This document shows, piece by piece, positions 62,121 to 64,000 of a DNA stretch of 64,000 nucleotides (position 1 is its first letter; the number at the start of each line of letters is the position of its first letter). The DNA comes from Parathalassolituus penaei (GTDB lineage: Bacteria; Pseudomonadota; Gammaproteobacteria; Pseudomonadales; Oceanobacteraceae), in NCBI RefSeq assembly GCF_026626885.1, contig NZ_JAPNOA010000056.1, forward strand, positions 310,001 through 374,000. Direction: 5' to 3'. Both the position numbers and the translations under genes were made by a program. The notes beneath the pieces were generated by a model. It had not been told where the DNA came from. It ran no database searches and saw only the letters and a list, made by a program, of their open reading frames with translations.

Positions 62121-62397
62121 GGCTACTCGGCTTGTTAATTGGCCAGGCCGCTTGCCCTCTTGGGGGGCCTTGTCCCCCGGCCGGGCGGGCCTCCCCCTGC
62201 TTAGCCCGACTGGGCTTGTGTCTCCGGTATTCCCCGACAACGGCTTTTCGACCCCGGCCCGATGGCACGTCCTTGTGCCCTGTCTATCGGTAAAAATAGG
62301 GCCTTGCGGGGCATCCATGCCCCGGCTGGGTCGGCCGTTGCGGTGAATCCCGGCTCGCCCAGATGGGCAATTAACGGTGGCCAGCTGCGCTGGGTGA
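62121..62397 (+). repeat. Mosaic hairpin repeat, copy D
   Basis: About 277 bp. Like C but with about 16 extra bases near 62280-62300 (CTGTCTATCGGTAAAAATAG) replacing CAAC after the GTGCC arm, and a small change at GGGCAATTAACGGTGGCC near the end. Confidence 0.92.
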
Positions 62398-62425
62398 AAT
62401 TGGTGTGTTGGTGGATGCTGTTTGC

Positions 62426-62516
62426 CCGACGCCCGACGCCCGACGCCCGACGCCCGACGCCCGACGCCCGACGCCCGACACCCGACACCCGACACCCGAC
62501 ACCCGACACCCAACAC
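62426..62516 (+). repeat. Heptamer minisatellite, 13 units
   Basis: 91 bp of 7-bp units in blocks: seven CCGACGC, five CCGACAC and one CCAACAC. Follows mosaic copy D. The same unit family as at 61722. Confidence 0.95.
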
Positions 62517-62674
62517 AGGCCTCATTGAACAAAACTCTGGCGGATTCTAGCCAGATTCATGCCCAAATCTGGCCGAAAGCCTGATCTTTGCTAGCGTTAA
62601 GGGAAAGCCCCACGTGTTTGGGGGCGACTGCATACCTGGATGGCGTCCGGGTGTCGCGCTGGCGGAGAGATCGC

Positions 62675-64000
62675 ATGAAAAAGCCCGTAGAAAATCCTCT
62701 CACCCGACTGTTGTGGGCTGGCCTGTTGTGGCTGGTGATGGCATGTGTGCATGCTGCCCAGCAACCGGCCGACGTGCGGGTGGTGATCGACATTTCCGGC
62801 AGTATGAAGCAGACCGATCCCAATAACCTGCGGGTTCCGGCGTTGAATCTGGTGGTTGAACTACTGCCTGATGGTTCTCGTGGCGGTGTCTGGACTTTTG
62901 CGCAGGGGGTGAACAACCCATTGCCGGTCGGGCAGGTGAACGATGGTTGGCGAACCCGGGCCCGTGCGGCGGGAAAGTCGATCAATTCCAGTGGTCAACG
63001 CACTAACCTGACCGAGGCGCTCGAAAAGGCCGCGGTTGGCACCAAGGCGATGTCCGGTTATGACCAGAGTGTGATCCTGCTGACCGACGGCCGTATCGAT
63101 ATGGCACCTGCCAGTGCCGGTGAAGGCCCGAATCAGGCTTCACGTGAGCGTTTGTTCAAAACCGTTTTGCCCGCTTATAAAGCCGCCGGGGTAAAAATCC
63201 ATACGTTGGCGCTGTCGGATGCTGCCGACCGTAAGCTGTTACAACAAATCGCCATGGAAACCGACGGCTTGTATCTGGAGGCCGACACCGCCGAAGCACT
63301 GAGCAAGAGTTTCCTGAAAGCCTTTGAACGTGCCGCCCCGGCGGAAGAGGTCGGGCTTAAAAACAACCGCTTTACCATCGACAACAGCATCAAGGAATTT
63401 ACCGCGCTGGTGTTTCGTAAACCCGGTGGCAAGGCCAGCCAGCTGATCAGCCCGTCCGGCAAAACCTACGATCAGGCCTCTGCTGATAGCAAATCTGACC
63501 TGCGCTGGCACAACGAAGTCAACTTTGATCTGGTCACCATCAGCAATCCCGAGCCGGGGGAGTGGCAGGTAAACGCCGATGTTGATCCGGACAACCGGGT
63601 GCGTATTCTGTCCGACCTCAGTCTTGGCGTAGACGGCATCGCCGCCACGCTGTTCAGTGGTGATCCGGTCAAGATCAGCATTGCCCTGTTTAATGAAAAC
63701 CGGGTGGTTCAGGAAAAGGCGCTGCTGCAGCTGACCGACTTTACCCTGTCGATCACCAGCCCTGATGGCCATACCGTCAGTCAGCTGTTGTCGGACCCCG
63801 AAAAACTGCCCGCCGATGGCATCTTCCTACATACCCTTGAGCGTCTGGCACAGCCGGGTGAATACCGCTTCGAGATTCAGGCTCAGGGCCGTACCTTTAA
63901 CCGCCAGCGGGTGATTACCGCCAACCTCAGCGAGCCGTTCACCATCAGTGAGCAGCGCGATGTAGCGGGCCAGCAGCTGCAGATCCGGGTCAGCGCCGAT
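62675..64000 (+). CDS. VWA-domain exported protein, N-terminal part (runs off window)
   Basis: At least 442 residues, open to the right edge. GGAGAGA precedes ATG 62675. Signal peptide LLWAGLLWLVMACVHAAQQ, then a von Willebrand A domain with a complete MIDAS: DISGSMKQ (DxSxS), the Thr in QRTNLTEAL and the Asp in LLTDGRIDM. After about residue 230 the sequence becomes beta-rich (FTALVFRKPGGKASQLISP, GEWQVNADVDPDNRV), like Ig-type domains of TIGR03503-type membrane proteins. Probable periplasmic metal-dependent adhesion or scaffold function; C-terminus not seen. Confidence 0.88.
   Translation, partial: MKKPVENPLTRLLWAGLLWLVMACVHAAQQPADVRVVIDISGSMKQTDPNNLRVPALNLVVELLPDGSRGGVWTFAQGVNNPLPVGQVNDGWRTRARAAGKSINSSGQRTNLTEALEKAAVGTKAMSGYDQSVILLTDGRIDMAPASAGEGPNQASRERLFKTVLPAYKAAGVKIHTLALSDAADRKLLQQIAMETDGLYLEADTAEALSKSFLKAFERAAPAEEVGLKNNRFTIDNSIKEFTALVFRKPGGKASQLISPSGKTYDQASADSKSDLRWHNEVNFDLVTISNPEPGEWQVNADVDPDNRVRILSDLSLGVDGIAATLFSGDPVKISIALFNENRVVQEKALLQLTDFTLSITSPDGHTVSQLLSDPEKLPADGIFLHTLERLAQPGEYRFEIQAQGRTFNRQRVITANLSEPFTISEQRDVAGQQLQIRVSAD

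Larger units (their letters stand above)
61284..62674. other. 1.4-kb gene-free repeat region
   Basis: It holds two REP-like hairpins (61322-61414), three mosaic repeats (B-D), two heptamer minisatellites and spacer sequence. The spacers before copies B and D share a segment starting GTTGTGCTGGTG and reading on through TTTGGGTCTGGATG, so the repeating period includes flanks. 62517-62674 is unique and leads to the VWA gene. Confidence 0.8.

Noticed and set aside
61722-62516. CRISPR-like appearance of short regular repeats
   Set aside because: Heptamer units are contiguous without spacers, mosaic copies are about 250 bp with similar spacers, and no cas genes are present.
61440-62530. Several open frames of 80-190 codons through the mosaic repeats on both strands
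   Set aside because: All repeat copies yield Arg/Gly/Pro-rich frames in several phases, without ribosome sites or domains, and the palindromes explain them.

Overview
The window reads as chromosome of a marine-type gammaproteobacterium with moderately high GC. The basis is the gene set (yaeQ, xni, miaE, ycgL, ycgN, a YbfE-like protein, a DUF5610 protein, a Gcw_chp/TorF-like outer-membrane protein), the ffs-dnaX-ybaB-recR-rnd neighbourhood and a cobalamin riboswitch of the classical proteobacterial type. An Oceanospirillales-like host (Thalassolituus/Oceanobacter relatives) is my best guess. No tRNA, rRNA, CRISPR array, integrase or complete transposase gene was seen.

Layout. 1-584: N-terminal part of a surface protein. 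844-10351: copper homeostasis block with a CusS/CusR-type two-component system facing a PcoA/CopA multicopper oxidase and PcoB/CopB, then a CopZ chaperone, a DUF486 protein, a small zinc-ribbon protein and a CopA P1B-ATPase. A CusR-like box and two textbook CueR promoters (19-bp spacers) sit upstream of these units; the matching cueR lies at 15657. Between the copA ATPase and cueR is an accessory block: yaeQ, then an XRE regulator, an HNH nuclease and a 1099-residue PLD-nuclease/SF2-helicase/S24-like/DUF3427 fusion. This block is the best candidate for an uncharacterised defence-type system. 16112-23293: TonB receptor, a periplasmic protein of unknown function, MaoC-like hydratase, FadD. 23371-31899: adenosylcobalamin riboswitch and a tight nine-gene uptake/assembly operon (btuD-btuC-cobT-cobS-cobU-cobC-cobQ-cobO-btuF). 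32152-39188: orphan TRAP binding protein, S8 protease overlapping a lipoprotein gene, DUF5610 protein. 39386-52425: HrpA, alpha/beta hydrolases, TorF-like protein, M14 peptidase, chemoreceptor, Xni, thioesterase, MiaE, a 59-residue small protein and a DMP19-like protein. 52602-61283: Lon-like protease, YbfE-like protein, 4.5S RNA, dnaX with an evident programmed frameshift site, ybaB, recR, rnd, ycgL, ycgN and a membrane protein. 62675 to the end: a VWA-domain protein, cut by the window edge.

Repeats are a strong theme. A hairpin-rich mosaic repeat of about 255 bp occurs four times (one copy at 18402 inverted, three in a row at 61440-62397), with two heptamer minisatellites beside the triple array. 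A short MITE family with 22-bp terminal inverted repeats occurs as a 284-bp copy (50527), a 56-bp internally deleted copy (48171) and a decayed relative (43335). Smaller items are a 15-bp tandem repeat at the copA ATPase stop codon, REP-like hairpins and Met/His-coding repeats in both copper-binding proteins.

Functionally, copper genes under two sensors (periplasmic CusSR, cytoplasmic CueR) cover oxidation, binding and export of Cu(I). The cobalamin operon couples B12 import to late corrinoid assembly under one riboswitch. The right part is mostly housekeeping replication, repair and RNA processing genes. All calls come from reading the sequence by eye; no search or folding program was run.
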